NCBI GenBank assembly: GCA_965227445.1
Contig: OZ245751.1
Coordinates: 4,898,001 to 4,962,000, forward strand
Direction: 5' to 3'
DNA length: 64,000 bases
Source of the DNA: DT-110 sp030148525
GTDB lineage: Bacteria; Bacteroidota; Bacteroidia; Chitinophagales; Saprospiraceae
Below, piece by piece: positions 19,072 through 26,470 of the stretch. The translations under genes and the position numbers were made by a program. Within the stretch, counting starts at the first letter, position 1. Each line of letters starts with the position of its first letter. The notes under the pieces are model-generated. The model worked only from the letters and a program-made list of their open reading frames with translations. It did not search any database and was not told the origin of the DNA.

Positions 19072-19512
19072 TCAGGAAATCCGAGGAGGTCCCCGGTCGG
19101 TCAGAGCCGTTAAACAGGGCGGATCGTTACCGGTAGGTTCTCGGGCGGGTATCACGCCACCCTGAATGGTTCCATTAAAACCCCGTAGACTTTCAGGAAT
19201 CGATCCGGTAATTCGGACAACATTCAACAGATCTTCCGGATGTAGCTGTACGGAGTTTGTCGGTTGCAGATAGACTTCCAAGTGCTGTTCACCCAGGTCG
19301 GGGTGTTCAAAATCCCCCACCAATCCCTGCAACCAATCCCAGAAGTCAGATCCCCCATGATGATGATGATGGTAGTCTCCCGGGTGATGGTGTGTACTGG
19401 ATAAATCCTTGGTAATAGCTGACCCATGGTGATCGTGGATCAGTGCATTATGTCCACTTACCAAGAGCAGCAGGGACAGGAAAAAAAGAGATATGGCCTT
19501 TTGATGTAGCAC
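19072..19512 (-). CDS. Small exported His-rich protein heading the efflux operon
   Basis: A 146-residue product with a hydrophobic signal segment (AISLFFLSLLLLVSG) and clusters of His (ALIHDHHGS, STHHHPGDYHHHHHGG) before a WDWLQGLVGDF segment. The C-terminal half contains PTNSVQLHPEDL and ends in a Pro/Arg-rich tail. The start appears to be GTG at 19512; no in-frame ATG gives the signal segment, so the exact start is uncertain. It is the first gene of the minus-strand metal-efflux operon, 96 bases upstream of the His-rich lipoprotein. Proteins of this shape are common before czc genes in Bacteroidota and are presumed metal sensors or buffers; no domain is recognised. Confidence 0.7.
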   Translation of the reverse strand: MLHQKAISLFFLSLLLLVSGHNALIHDHHGSAITKDLSSTHHHPGDYHHHHHGGSDFWDWLQGLVGDFEHPDLGEQHLEVYLQPTNSVQLHPEDLLNVVRITGSIPESLRGFNGTIQGGVIPAREPTGNDPPCLTALTDRGPPRIS

Positions 19513-19592
19513 AACAGCAAGTTAGGAAAAAGTTGGGAAACATGATTATTTCTATCCGTTTACACTCCCGGTATAGCCATCGGCCAGTTGGT

Positions 19593-19934
19593 TTAGTGAA
19601 AAATCGACTCCCGCAAATTTCCGTACCCGTCGAAACTGTGGCGCACGCTGAACAGAATAGTCAGGACCACGCTCAGGGTAATGCAGACAAAGATGACGAT
19701 CATGATCGCCAACTGGTAGCGAATGGCCGTATCCGGGGTGGAGCCCCCGATGATCTGGCCGGTCAACATGCCGGGCAGGAAAACAATGCCCATGGTGGCC
19801 ATGCTGGCGATGGTAGGGTTAAGGGCCGCTTTAAGGCCGTCGCGAAAGAAGGGGATCAATGCTTCCATCTGACTGGCGCCGGCAGCGAGGTGATACCGGT
19901 AGCGGTCGCGTTGCTCGTGTACTGCCCTATAAAA
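19593..19934 (-). pseudogene. fetB: fetB remnant: C-terminal half of an ABC metal-exporter permease
   Basis: The open frame (113 codons) matches the C-terminal part of FetB/UPF0014 permeases: HEQRDRYRYHLAAGASQ, then GLKAALNPTIASMATMGI, then LPGMLTGQIIGGSTPDTAIR, and two membrane helices. Full proteins are about 250-260 residues with the ATPase FetA encoded nearby. Here the first half is absent and reading upstream meets TAG at 19935-19937, where the TATA-bounded repeat begins (19936). No N-terminal fetB sequence lies on the other side of the repeat, and no fetA is in the window. An internal ATG at 19868 could make a 91-residue fragment, but that would lack the membrane core. Interpreted as a deletion or rearrangement with its breakpoint at the repeat. 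Confidence 0.85.
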
Positions 19935-19935
19935 C

Positions 19936-20058
19936 TATACCGCTTCCGAAAAGGTGTGGGCTTTGCCCAACCTATTCACGCGAGTATATACTTTACTCAA
20001 GTGGTTTGGTGTCCCAGTACGAGGTACTGCGTAGCAAAACCACTTCATTGTCGGTATA
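19936..20058. repeat. TATA-bounded palindromic element, copy 3 (two modules, 123 bp) at the fetB break
   Basis: Module A (TATACCGCTTCC, arms AAAGG...GGGCTTTGCCC...CCT, CGCGAGTATA) is followed by module B (TATACTTTACTC, arms AAGTGGTTTGG/AAAACCACTTC, TGTCGGTATA). The modules share the central TATATA. The 5' boundary coincides with the truncated end of the fetB frame. The same two-module form is at 48691-48815 in inverted orientation. Confidence 0.93.
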
Positions 20059-20112
20059 AGCGTTGGCTGGTACCAGTTTTGGTAAGAGATTCGAGGTTGG
20101 AAAAAGCGTGGA

Positions 20113-20155
20113 TAAAAGGCCACTCAGCAGGTACAAAAGGATACCGGAGTGGCCT
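20113..20155 (-). terminator. Rho-independent terminator after the HTTM gene
   Basis: On the minus strand: AGGCCACTC, a loop, then GAGTGGCC followed by TTTT. It is 25 bases beyond the stop of the HTTM-type gene. Confidence 0.8.
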
Positions 20156-20179
20156 CTATGGACAAAATTATATAACTAC

Positions 20180-21154
20180 TTATTGTGGCGATGAAGCCAC
20201 TTTACTTTTTTCCGGGGCCGAACTAACAGTCAGCAATGAAGCTTTACGAGAAGTAAAGCGAGTCAGCCACTGAATTATCCAGGGATATCCGTAGCCAACT
20301 CCGTTGAGCAGGATCATGAGAATAGCAAAATACCAGAGCCCCATCACAATGCCGATTCCCGCGTGCATGGTAATGATAAGGACCAAAAATAGAGGGCGTG
20401 TTTTTCGGATATTCATGAAGAGGGGGTAACCACATTCCAAAAGCAGTACGCCTACCCCTAACACCAGCGATAACCAGGGCACCGAAGCCAGCCAGCTCAT
20501 ATCGATCTGGTAAAAGCCGGGGATAGATACCGCCCGCCAGATGGCCTCACCGTTCCACCAGTGATTGCCCAGGGCTTTGCCTATTCCGCCAAAGAAGTAT
20601 ACCAGGCATAGGTGGCCCTGCAAGATGCGCAGGTAGATGACGGGCATGGTAAGGGTAGTATCGAATCCACGTTTTCGGATTTGCCGTAAGGTTCCGAAGT
20701 TACCTACCGGGAACAGTGCACAGTAAAAGAGTGCACTGGTGGTGAAATAATCCACCCCGTACATAAACATGCGGCCCGAATTGAAGAATGTCAGATGCAG
20801 GAATAGTGCCAGTATCGCCATCAGGCGTGATTGAATGCCCAGTGCCAGGGCAACCAGAACGAGCAGGAACAACACATAAAGCGTGTAGATGGCCGCCACT
20901 TCTCCCATTCCGATGGTGGCACCGGCATCCGTAAACCAGGAAAGACGTGGTTTGAAATCCGATAAAAGGATCTCGGTGATCTCCGTGCGGACAAAGCCAT
21001 AGCTACCAAACATATTCAGAATGTCCCCACGAAAGGATAAAAATTTGGCCATACAGAACAGGGCCACCGCTACCCGAAAAAAGGCCAGAATGCTGCCGGA
21101 CACGGGAGCAAAAAAGAATTGATCGAGGGCGGTGCGGATCTGTAGCTTGTTCAC
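20180..21154 (-). CDS. HTTM-type multi-pass membrane protein
   Basis: A 324-residue integral membrane protein with about eight hydrophobic helices. Its architecture matches the HTTM (horizontally transferred transmembrane, vitamin K-dependent carboxylase-related) superfamily: FFRVAVALFCMAKFL, LHLTFFNSGRMFMYGVDYFTTSALFYCALFP, YLRILQGHLCLVYFFGGIGKALGNHWWNGEAIW and HAGIGIVMGLWYFAILMILLN. The NSGRMFMYGVDYF and GKALGNHWWNG segments are the family's most conserved parts as I recall them. The start is GTG. It is 37 bases downstream of a partner membrane-anchored protein, a pairing usual for this family. Biochemical role unknown; gamma-carboxylation is not implied. Confidence 0.8.
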   Translation of the reverse strand: MNKLQIRTALDQFFFAPVSGSILAFFRVAVALFCMAKFLSFRGDILNMFGSYGFVRTEITEILLSDFKPRLSWFTDAGATIGMGEVAAIYTLYVLFLLVLVALALGIQSRLMAILALFLHLTFFNSGRMFMYGVDYFTTSALFYCALFPVGNFGTLRQIRKRGFDTTLTMPVIYLRILQGHLCLVYFFGGIGKALGNHWWNGEAIWRAVSIPGFYQIDMSWLASVPWLSLVLGVGVLLLECGYPLFMNIRKTRPLFLVLIITMHAGIGIVMGLWYFAILMILLNGVGYGYPWIIQWLTRFTSRKASLLTVSSAPEKSKVASSPQ

Positions 21155-21191
21155 GGCAATAAGTATTTGCTGGTGATTGGATACGGGTACA

Positions 21192-21752
21192 CTAGTCGTT
21201 CAGGGTAAATTCGTAGCGGGCCGATTCGACGAAATGCGATTGAACCCCGTGCCTGTAATCCTTCATAGACGGCTTGCGGTGAGACCCTAATACGACGGCC
21301 ACATCCGTATAGCCGGGGTAGATCTCCATGGTCCGGACACCCCAGCTGAATGCCAGCAGCGTACGCATTTCCTCCACACTTTTATAGGTATTGAAATTCA
21401 CGTAAAAGCGGTCGGTTCCCTCGCGGGTGTTGAGGGTAGGTAGCACCGCCACTGTATCCCCCAGGGGGTTGGACAATTCAAAAGCGACGGACATGGCAGA
21501 AGGAACGTTGGGTGAAAACAGGGTGTACCCCGTGTCGGTTCCGGCTAAGTGGGCATAGGGCACCAGAAAGGATGGGATACGACTGGTGAAATAAGGTTGA
21601 ATGGCTGAATACACTTTCTGGCCGCGCGGGGATAGCTGATTGTACACTTCCTCGTCATTGTACTTTTGCAGTCCCAACAAATTGAAGCTGACTATAATAC
21701 CAAGATGTACCACCAACAAGCAAATCCAGCCAATCTTCTGATAGGTTTTCAT
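21192..21752 (-). CDS. HTTM-partner membrane-anchored protein
   Basis: The start at 21752 gives MKTYQKIGWICLLVVHLGIIVSFNL, one signal-anchor helix; the product is 186 residues. The outer part includes AHLAGTDTGYTLFSPNVPSAMSVAFEL and DRFYVNFNTYKSVEEMRTLLAFSWGVR. It precedes the HTTM-type gene by 37 bases, and proteins with the GTDTGYxFFSPN pattern accompany HTTM proteins in other Bacteroidota. Likely a periplasmic domain working with that membrane protein. No enzymatic motif is seen. Confidence 0.7.
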   Translation of the reverse strand: MKTYQKIGWICLLVVHLGIIVSFNLLGLQKYNDEEVYNQLSPRGQKVYSAIQPYFTSRIPSFLVPYAHLAGTDTGYTLFSPNVPSAMSVAFELSNPLGDTVAVLPTLNTREGTDRFYVNFNTYKSVEEMRTLLAFSWGVRTMEIYPGYTDVAVVLGSHRKPSMKDYRHGVQSHFVESARYEFTLND

Positions 21753-21828
21753 GCTATGGGTTTTAGTGTGAAAGCGTTGCTCCCCGGAAAAACAACCGCG
21801 GAGCAACGTTTTCTAAACCAGAAATTCC

Positions 21829-22272
21829 TTACTTCATGTACGAAGAAACAAGGTCCTTAATGGCTGCTTGTGATTCGGAACTCAATGACTTGAGGTTTAC
21901 CACCGTATTAATGGTGTAGCAATTGTTGTCCGTGCTAACGGTATGGCAGGTTGCCGATGCCTGTTTTGATATTTCGCCTTCCAAAATGCTCTTGACCTTC
22001 ATGTCTGCACCTCGTAGTTTTCCATAACTACGGTTACCACGCTTGCTATTTGCGTTCACCAGGAAACCAGAGGTGTTCTTTTCACTTTTCAGGATGCTCA
22101 TAAGCGCTTTTTGGTCTTTAGAAGACATTTTCAGGGCCGTAAACAACAGCATACCATCTTTTTCCATAACGGCAGGCACCTCTTTTTTGGATTGCGCCTG
22201 AGCCGATTGGGGTGCAAAAGCACAAACAGCAAATACGGCTAAAAGAGTCAGAACATTTAGTACGTTTTTCAT
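21829..22272 (-). CDS. Small exported protein of unknown function
   Basis: A 147-residue product with a typical signal peptide (MKNVLNVLTLLAVFAVCAFAPQSAQAQ). The mature part is rich in Ser, Lys and Ala with two Cys (ATCHTVSTDNNCYTINT) that could form a disulfide. I do not recognise a family. It is 76 bases upstream of the HTTM-partner gene on the same strand and could be co-transcribed. ATG start and good signal peptide make it very likely a real gene. Confidence 0.7.
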   Translation of the reverse strand: MKNVLNVLTLLAVFAVCAFAPQSAQAQSKKEVPAVMEKDGMLLFTALKMSSKDQKALMSILKSEKNTSGFLVNANSKRGNRSYGKLRGADMKVKSILEGEISKQASATCHTVSTDNNCYTINTVVNLKSLSSESQAAIKDLVSSYMK

Positions 22273-22369
22273 TACAGTTGATTTTGGATAATGAATATTG
22301 AGTAATTAGGATTCGGCCTTTGGGGGGTCGAACGTGAATACAAGGTGCAGAAAACAGGAGGGTGAAACA

Positions 22370-22846
22370 TCACCCGAAAGGGTGATTATACTCGCCTTTT
22401 TTGTGGGACCTGCCGCTGCCTTTCAAAAAGCCGCCGATGGTATTCGCATTAAACTGGCCACTACCAAGTGCTCCCTGATTAACCTGTAATTTCGTTTGGG
22501 GATCGAGTGTACCTATCCCAACATTTCCTTCCGGACTAACCAATAACCTGGTTGCATTTCGTGTTCCCAGATATAACCCACCATCCTTGCGATTAAATAG
22601 GTACATATTATTTTCGGTCATGTACAGATAGCCTCGGTAATCCGTGCCATCGTAGAAGGAAATGAACGGAGAACTTCCATCCAATCGGATAGACTCAAAA
22701 TCATCCTGGATATGTAAGGACACGTTTGGAAATGGAATAGTGGTGTTGATGGCTATCTGGTTGGCTTTTGTTACCACCTGAGCAATAGCACCCCTGGCAC
22801 AGACGAGTATCAATAGCCCCAGGGCAATGGATAGAAAACGCTGCAT
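22370..22846 (-). CDS. Exported tail-fibre-like protein (short)
   Basis: The start at 22846 gives the signal peptide MQRFLSIALGLLILVCARGAIAQ; 158 residues. The middle carries beta-rich text of the kind in Bacteroidota tail-fibre/adhesin-like proteins: FISFYDGTDYRGYLYMTENNMYLFNR and the hallmark VSPEGNVGIGTLDPQTKLQVNQG. It ends abruptly in a Gly/Ser/Lys-rich tail (GFLKGSGRSHKKGEYNHPFG) without the usual S74 chaperone or T9SS domain, so it is either a short variant or a truncated relative of the 26471-28180 protein. The stop codon overlaps a GGGTGA/TCACCC hairpin. Confidence 0.65.
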   Translation of the reverse strand: MQRFLSIALGLLILVCARGAIAQVVTKANQIAINTTIPFPNVSLHIQDDFESIRLDGSSPFISFYDGTDYRGYLYMTENNMYLFNRKDGGLYLGTRNATRLLVSPEGNVGIGTLDPQTKLQVNQGALGSGQFNANTIGGFLKGSGRSHKKGEYNHPFG

Positions 22847-22995
22847 AGTATTCGGTTTTGAGATCAATAATCAAGCGTGATCCCAGGCGAATAACTGGTG
22901 GGAATGATTTGCAGAAAAGGGTGGATGGTAGTGTGGCCTGGTGACCAGCGCCATACATAAGATACGCTTTCTTTCGGAAGATGGAAAGTACCCAT

Positions 22996-23036
22996 TAAAA
23001 AAAGGAGCCTGTAAACTACAGTTCAGGCTCCTGGCT
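22996..23036 (-). terminator. Rho-independent terminator
   Basis: On the minus strand: AGGAGCCTG, a 12-base loop, CAGGCTCCT, then a run of seven T. It is 35 bases past the stop of the 125-residue membrane protein. Confidence 0.9.
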
Positions 23037-23066
23037 TTTCGTTACTTTTTAGTTGGTAAAACTTTC

Positions 23067-23444
23067 CTATACACCCCGCCGACGGGCAAATGCGCCGCTG
23101 ATCAGTAACAGGATCAAAGCGCCGAAGAAGATGGAAGAACCGCTCGTTTCGGTCCAGAACCAGTCCAGCGTAACGCCATCCCAAACTACTCCGTACACCC
23201 CTTTGATCAACTCAAAGTCGTAATTGGTAAAGAGCAGGAGCACAATATCGATCAAAAGCAATGGTATAGCTGCCGCCAGGGACAGAAGCAGAACGAATAC
23301 AACTACCAGGGATTTGAGAACCGCATATAGCAGTCCTGGTAAAGAGATGTACTGGAAGCTTTCACCGGTTATTTTCCCGTTCAGGAAACCGAAGAGCATG
23401 ATCAGAATAGCAAAGAGGGACAAACCCGCAGCATACTTTCGCAT
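23067..23444 (-). CDS. Small membrane protein of unknown function
   Basis: A 125-residue product with three hydrophobic helices: LSLFAILIMLFGFLNG; AVLKSLVVVFVLLLSLAAAIPLLLIDIVLLLF (possibly two passes); and IFFGALILLLISGAF, with an Arg-rich C-terminus (ARRRGV). No family recognised. ATG start, own terminator just downstream. Likely a single-gene transcript facing the tail-fibre-like gene. Confidence 0.65.
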   Translation of the reverse strand: MRKYAAGLSLFAILIMLFGFLNGKITGESFQYISLPGLLYAVLKSLVVVFVLLLSLAAAIPLLLIDIVLLLFTNYDFELIKGVYGVVWDGVTLDWFWTETSGSSIFFGALILLLISGAFARRRGV

Positions 23445-23536
23445 AGTTGATTGGTTTCGTTTTGGAATTGGGTTTCTACTATGCTAAAAATCCTGTGGTG
23501 ATCACATGTTCGGTTTCCGCCACAATAACAACGTGC

Positions 23537-25093
23537 TTACTGACCGTATAACCCTTTCTCTAAGGCGGGCATTACAAATCGCTCCAAGGTTGGCTTTTGG
23601 TGCTCGCTTTCAAATAGCTGCCGGAAGGCCTCCAACTGCTCCGGATGCTGGTTAGCTACATTGTGCTGCTCCAGGGAATCCACGGCCAGATTATACAATT
23701 CGGTAGTCGAGCGTTCCGGATTGCGCAGTTGCTGGCGTACCAGCTTCCAATCGCCCTGCCGTATAGCCACCTGGCCACCGTATTCGGGATATTCCCAGTA
23801 GAGGAAATCGCGTTTTTCCTGTTCACCCTGCCCCAGCAATGTAGGCAGAAAGCTAACGCCATCAGTCTCTTCCGGCACTGCGTAGCCGGTGAGTTCACCC
23901 AGTGTAGCCAGCATATCGTAGTGTACCGAGGGCAGGTTGCTGCGGCTTCCCGCCGCAATGTGTCCGGGCCAACTGGCGATCAGGGGAACGCGTATACCGC
24001 CTTCGTATACCGCACCCTTGCAACGTCCGCGGCTGGACGAGAAGGGCGCCGCACTCTCGAACCATTCGGAATCGGCACCACCGGCATAGGATGGGCCGTT
24101 ATCGGAGGTGAACATGATAAGGGTGTTCTCGTAGATTCCCTGTTTCTTTAGTTGCTCGATCAGCTTACCAATATTCTCATCGAGGTAGGAGACCATGGCC
24201 GCATACCCCGCGTGCGGTGTGCGATGCGGGAAATAACCAATCTGGCCGAGGTAGGGTTCCTCGGGACCAAATTTATCCTGATAGTACTTGACCCAGCGTT
24301 CGGGTGCCTGAATTGGTACGTGTGGAATAGGAGTTGCCCAGTACAGAAAGAAGGGATTGCCGGCTTGCTCTTCGACAAACCCGGTCAGAGCCTCAAACAT
24401 TAGTTCCGGGGCGTAATCGGGCTGGGTGTAGGCAGCGTAACTGGCCGGATCTTTGGGGTCAGCCCCCTCCGGAAGTTTGGTCCCCGGAGCGATGGTGTCG
24501 TTGGCCAGAATTACTCGTTCCTCATTGTGATACAGATGCACCGGGGTCAGGGTGTGAGCGATGCGCTGGCAGTTGTACCCGTAGAAAAAGTCAAAGCCCA
24601 TCTTGGTGGGGATGCTTTCGGTGTGCGGCGCACCGAGTCCCCATTTACCAACCATGCCGGTGGTGTAGCCTGCCTGTTGCAACCGGTGCGCCAGGGTTAC
24701 CGTGGAATCGGGCATGGGATGCTGCCCTTCCAGGGTGCGGTCTTCAACCATGGCCTGGTAACTCCACACATCACCCCGGCTTCCCCATTCGTGGTTACCG
24801 CGAATAAAGGCATGGCCCGAGTGTTTGCCCGTGAGCAGCATGTAGCGGGCCGGTGCACAGACCGGTGCACTACTGTAGTGCTGGGTGAACAGCATACCCT
24901 CGCGGGCCAGTTGATCGAGGTTAGGTGTTTCGATCTTTTCCTGACCGTAGGCGCCGAGTTCGGCGTAGCCCAGGTCATCGGCCAGAATGTAAATGATATT
25001 GGGAGGCGGGTCGGTTTCGTTGGTTTGACAACTGGTAAACAGCGTTAGGACTGAAAGCACGTATAAGGTTCCCCGGAAAAAGTGTCGTTGCAT
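23537..25093 (-). CDS. Sulfatase (S1 family, Cys type), probable lipoprotein
   Basis: The start at 25093 was chosen because it begins a signal sequence (MQRHFFRGTLYVLSVLTLFTSCQ, lipobox-like FTSC); 518 residues. Metal Asp pair in YILADDLGYAELG (39-40), formylglycine motif CAPAR at 79-83, then MVGKWGLGAPHTES, IPHVPIQAPERW, MFTSDNGPSYAGGAD and the C-terminal RQGDWKLVRQQL strand. It resembles arylsulfatase A-type bacterial enzymes. It stands apart from the galactosidase operon and is divergent from the CarboxypepD_reg-like gene over a 226-base spacer with a strong palindrome. Substrate unknown. Confidence 0.93.
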   Translation of the reverse strand: MQRHFFRGTLYVLSVLTLFTSCQTNETDPPPNIIYILADDLGYAELGAYGQEKIETPNLDQLAREGMLFTQHYSSAPVCAPARYMLLTGKHSGHAFIRGNHEWGSRGDVWSYQAMVEDRTLEGQHPMPDSTVTLAHRLQQAGYTTGMVGKWGLGAPHTESIPTKMGFDFFYGYNCQRIAHTLTPVHLYHNEERVILANDTIAPGTKLPEGADPKDPASYAAYTQPDYAPELMFEALTGFVEEQAGNPFFLYWATPIPHVPIQAPERWVKYYQDKFGPEEPYLGQIGYFPHRTPHAGYAAMVSYLDENIGKLIEQLKKQGIYENTLIMFTSDNGPSYAGGADSEWFESAAPFSSSRGRCKGAVYEGGIRVPLIASWPGHIAAGSRSNLPSVHYDMLATLGELTGYAVPEETDGVSFLPTLLGQGEQEKRDFLYWEYPEYGGQVAIRQGDWKLVRQQLRNPERSTTELYNLAVDSLEQHNVANQHPEQLEAFRQLFESEHQKPTLERFVMPALEKGLYGQ

Positions 25094-25270
25094 CGGTATG
25101 GTTTTCGTATTACGGCTTTCGCCAAAAGGCGAAGCATAACCGTGAAAATACGCAATTCGAACATTAGCCAAAAACGAGCAGGCTGCTTCTCGTAACCAAT
25201 GGAAATCTGACCGGCACATTATCACTCATTCCTTTCGCGATGACGAGTAGCCGACATAAAACGAATTCTT

Positions 25271-25295
25271 CGTTCAACTAATTTTTAGTTGAACG
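25271..25295. promoter_or_regulatory. Perfect 11-bp palindrome, probable operator
   Basis: CGTTCAACTAA, three T, then TTAGTTGAACG: a perfect inverted repeat overlapping the -33 region of the promoter just upstream of the gene at 25320. The spacing fits a dimeric repressor site; no T-run follows that would make it a terminator. Confidence 0.6.
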
Positions 25296-25315
25296 AGTTG
25301 TTATTGGTAAATTTG
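25289..25315 (+). promoter_or_regulatory. Bacteroidota-type promoter ending 4 bases before the start codon
   Basis: TTG at 25289-25291, 16 bases, then the -7 box TAAATTTG at 25308-25315. The ATG is at 25320, so transcription would start at or next to the start codon. Confidence 0.6.
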
Positions 25316-25319
25316 TCGC

Positions 25320-26465
25320 ATGAGGATACTACCCGCAATTCTGTTCTGCACGCTAATCCTGAACTCCCTGCCCGGTCAATCAGTACTGGCAGGTTACTTA
25401 TTGGATACGGACACAAGGGAGCCGGTACCCTTTGCTACGGTTTACATTAACGGTACTACTTCGGGCGCCGTCACCGATGAAGAGGGCTTTTTCGAGCTAA
25501 AGGTCTCTGACTATCCATGCGAACTGGTTGTCAGTCACCTAAACTACCAAAGCACGGTATACAACTTTCAGGAAGCCCCCGCCGATACGTTGCGACTGGG
25601 GGTTACTGCGCGCAAGGTTGATCTGCAGGAGGTAGAGGTGCTCGACACCGATCAGCGGGCCAAGAACCTGAGAGAGTTCCTTCCCAACTTTCTCGGCATG
25701 GATGCATTCGGGGAAAAAGCCAGCCTCAAAAATCCGGAGGCTTTGTTTTTTACACGCGATTATATCGAACGGGACCGTCCCAAGAGCATTCGCATTGACC
25801 TGAATGGATCGAAGGTTACCGGTCCCAACGAAACCTTACGCTATCCACTCAACCTCCAGGCCAGTAGCCAGCAACAGTTGCTGATCGAGCAACCGGAGAC
25901 CGGTTATATCATCCACTGCGACCTGATTCACTTCCAGCTCAATTACGCCCGTGGTAACCAAACTCCGGGCAGTATGACACTGGGCTATTATTTCTTTGAA
26001 CCCATGGAAACGGATCGCAAACGGAAGCAGCGAAAGTGGCAGAAAGCTCGCCGTGAAGCCTATTACAACTCCCAGCAACACTTCCTCTACGCCCTCTACC
26101 ACCGACAGCTACGGGAGGAGGGATACCTCATCTTCGAGCGCGTTTCGGGCATGGGGGAATCTGCCCAGTACCGGCCATTCCCCCTGTTGGACTACCTGCA
26201 GGATACGCCCGACGGTGACCGCGTAATCCGGGGTCTGCACGAAAAAACACTGGAGATCTTCTACTACCCGAAGGGTGTACCCGGCCCCAACCAAAACCTG
26301 CTGCGTGGTAACCCACAGCGATCACTCCTCCGGTTTATGGCGGATAGCTGTTCCTTCCGGGCTAATGGTACGGCCCCCGATACCAATATCCAATTCGGCG
26401 GTCTGATCGCCGAGAAGAAAACGGGCGCTATGCTGCCCGATAATTACCGGCCGGCAGGGCAATGA
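25320..26465 (+). CDS. CarboxypepD_reg-like outer-surface protein
   Basis: A 381-residue exported protein (signal MRILPAILFCTLILNSLPGQ). Residues ~22-100 are a carboxypeptidase-regulatory-like beta-sandwich (LAGYLLDTDTREPVPFATVYINGTTSGAVTDEEGFFEL, ending in LVVSHLNYQST), the domain that also begins SusC-type receptors. Here it is followed not by a TonB plug but by ~250 residues containing DPxDR-like charged stretches (GYYFFEPMETDRKRKQRKWQ) and a C-terminal beta region. Proteins of this two-part form are common and uncharacterised in Bacteroidota. Ends 5 bases from the convergent S74-domain gene. The start is supported by the promoter position and the signal peptide. Confidence 0.75.
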   Translation: MRILPAILFCTLILNSLPGQSVLAGYLLDTDTREPVPFATVYINGTTSGAVTDEEGFFELKVSDYPCELVVSHLNYQSTVYNFQEAPADTLRLGVTARKVDLQEVEVLDTDQRAKNLREFLPNFLGMDAFGEKASLKNPEALFFTRDYIERDRPKSIRIDLNGSKVTGPNETLRYPLNLQASSQQQLLIEQPETGYIIHCDLIHFQLNYARGNQTPGSMTLGYYFFEPMETDRKRKQRKWQKARREAYYNSQQHFLYALYHRQLREEGYLIFERVSGMGESAQYRPFPLLDYLQDTPDGDRVIRGLHEKTLEIFYYPKGVPGPNQNLLRGNPQRSLLRFMADSCSFRANGTAPDTNIQFGGLIAEKKTGAMLPDNYRPAGQ

Positions 26466-26470
26466 TCATA

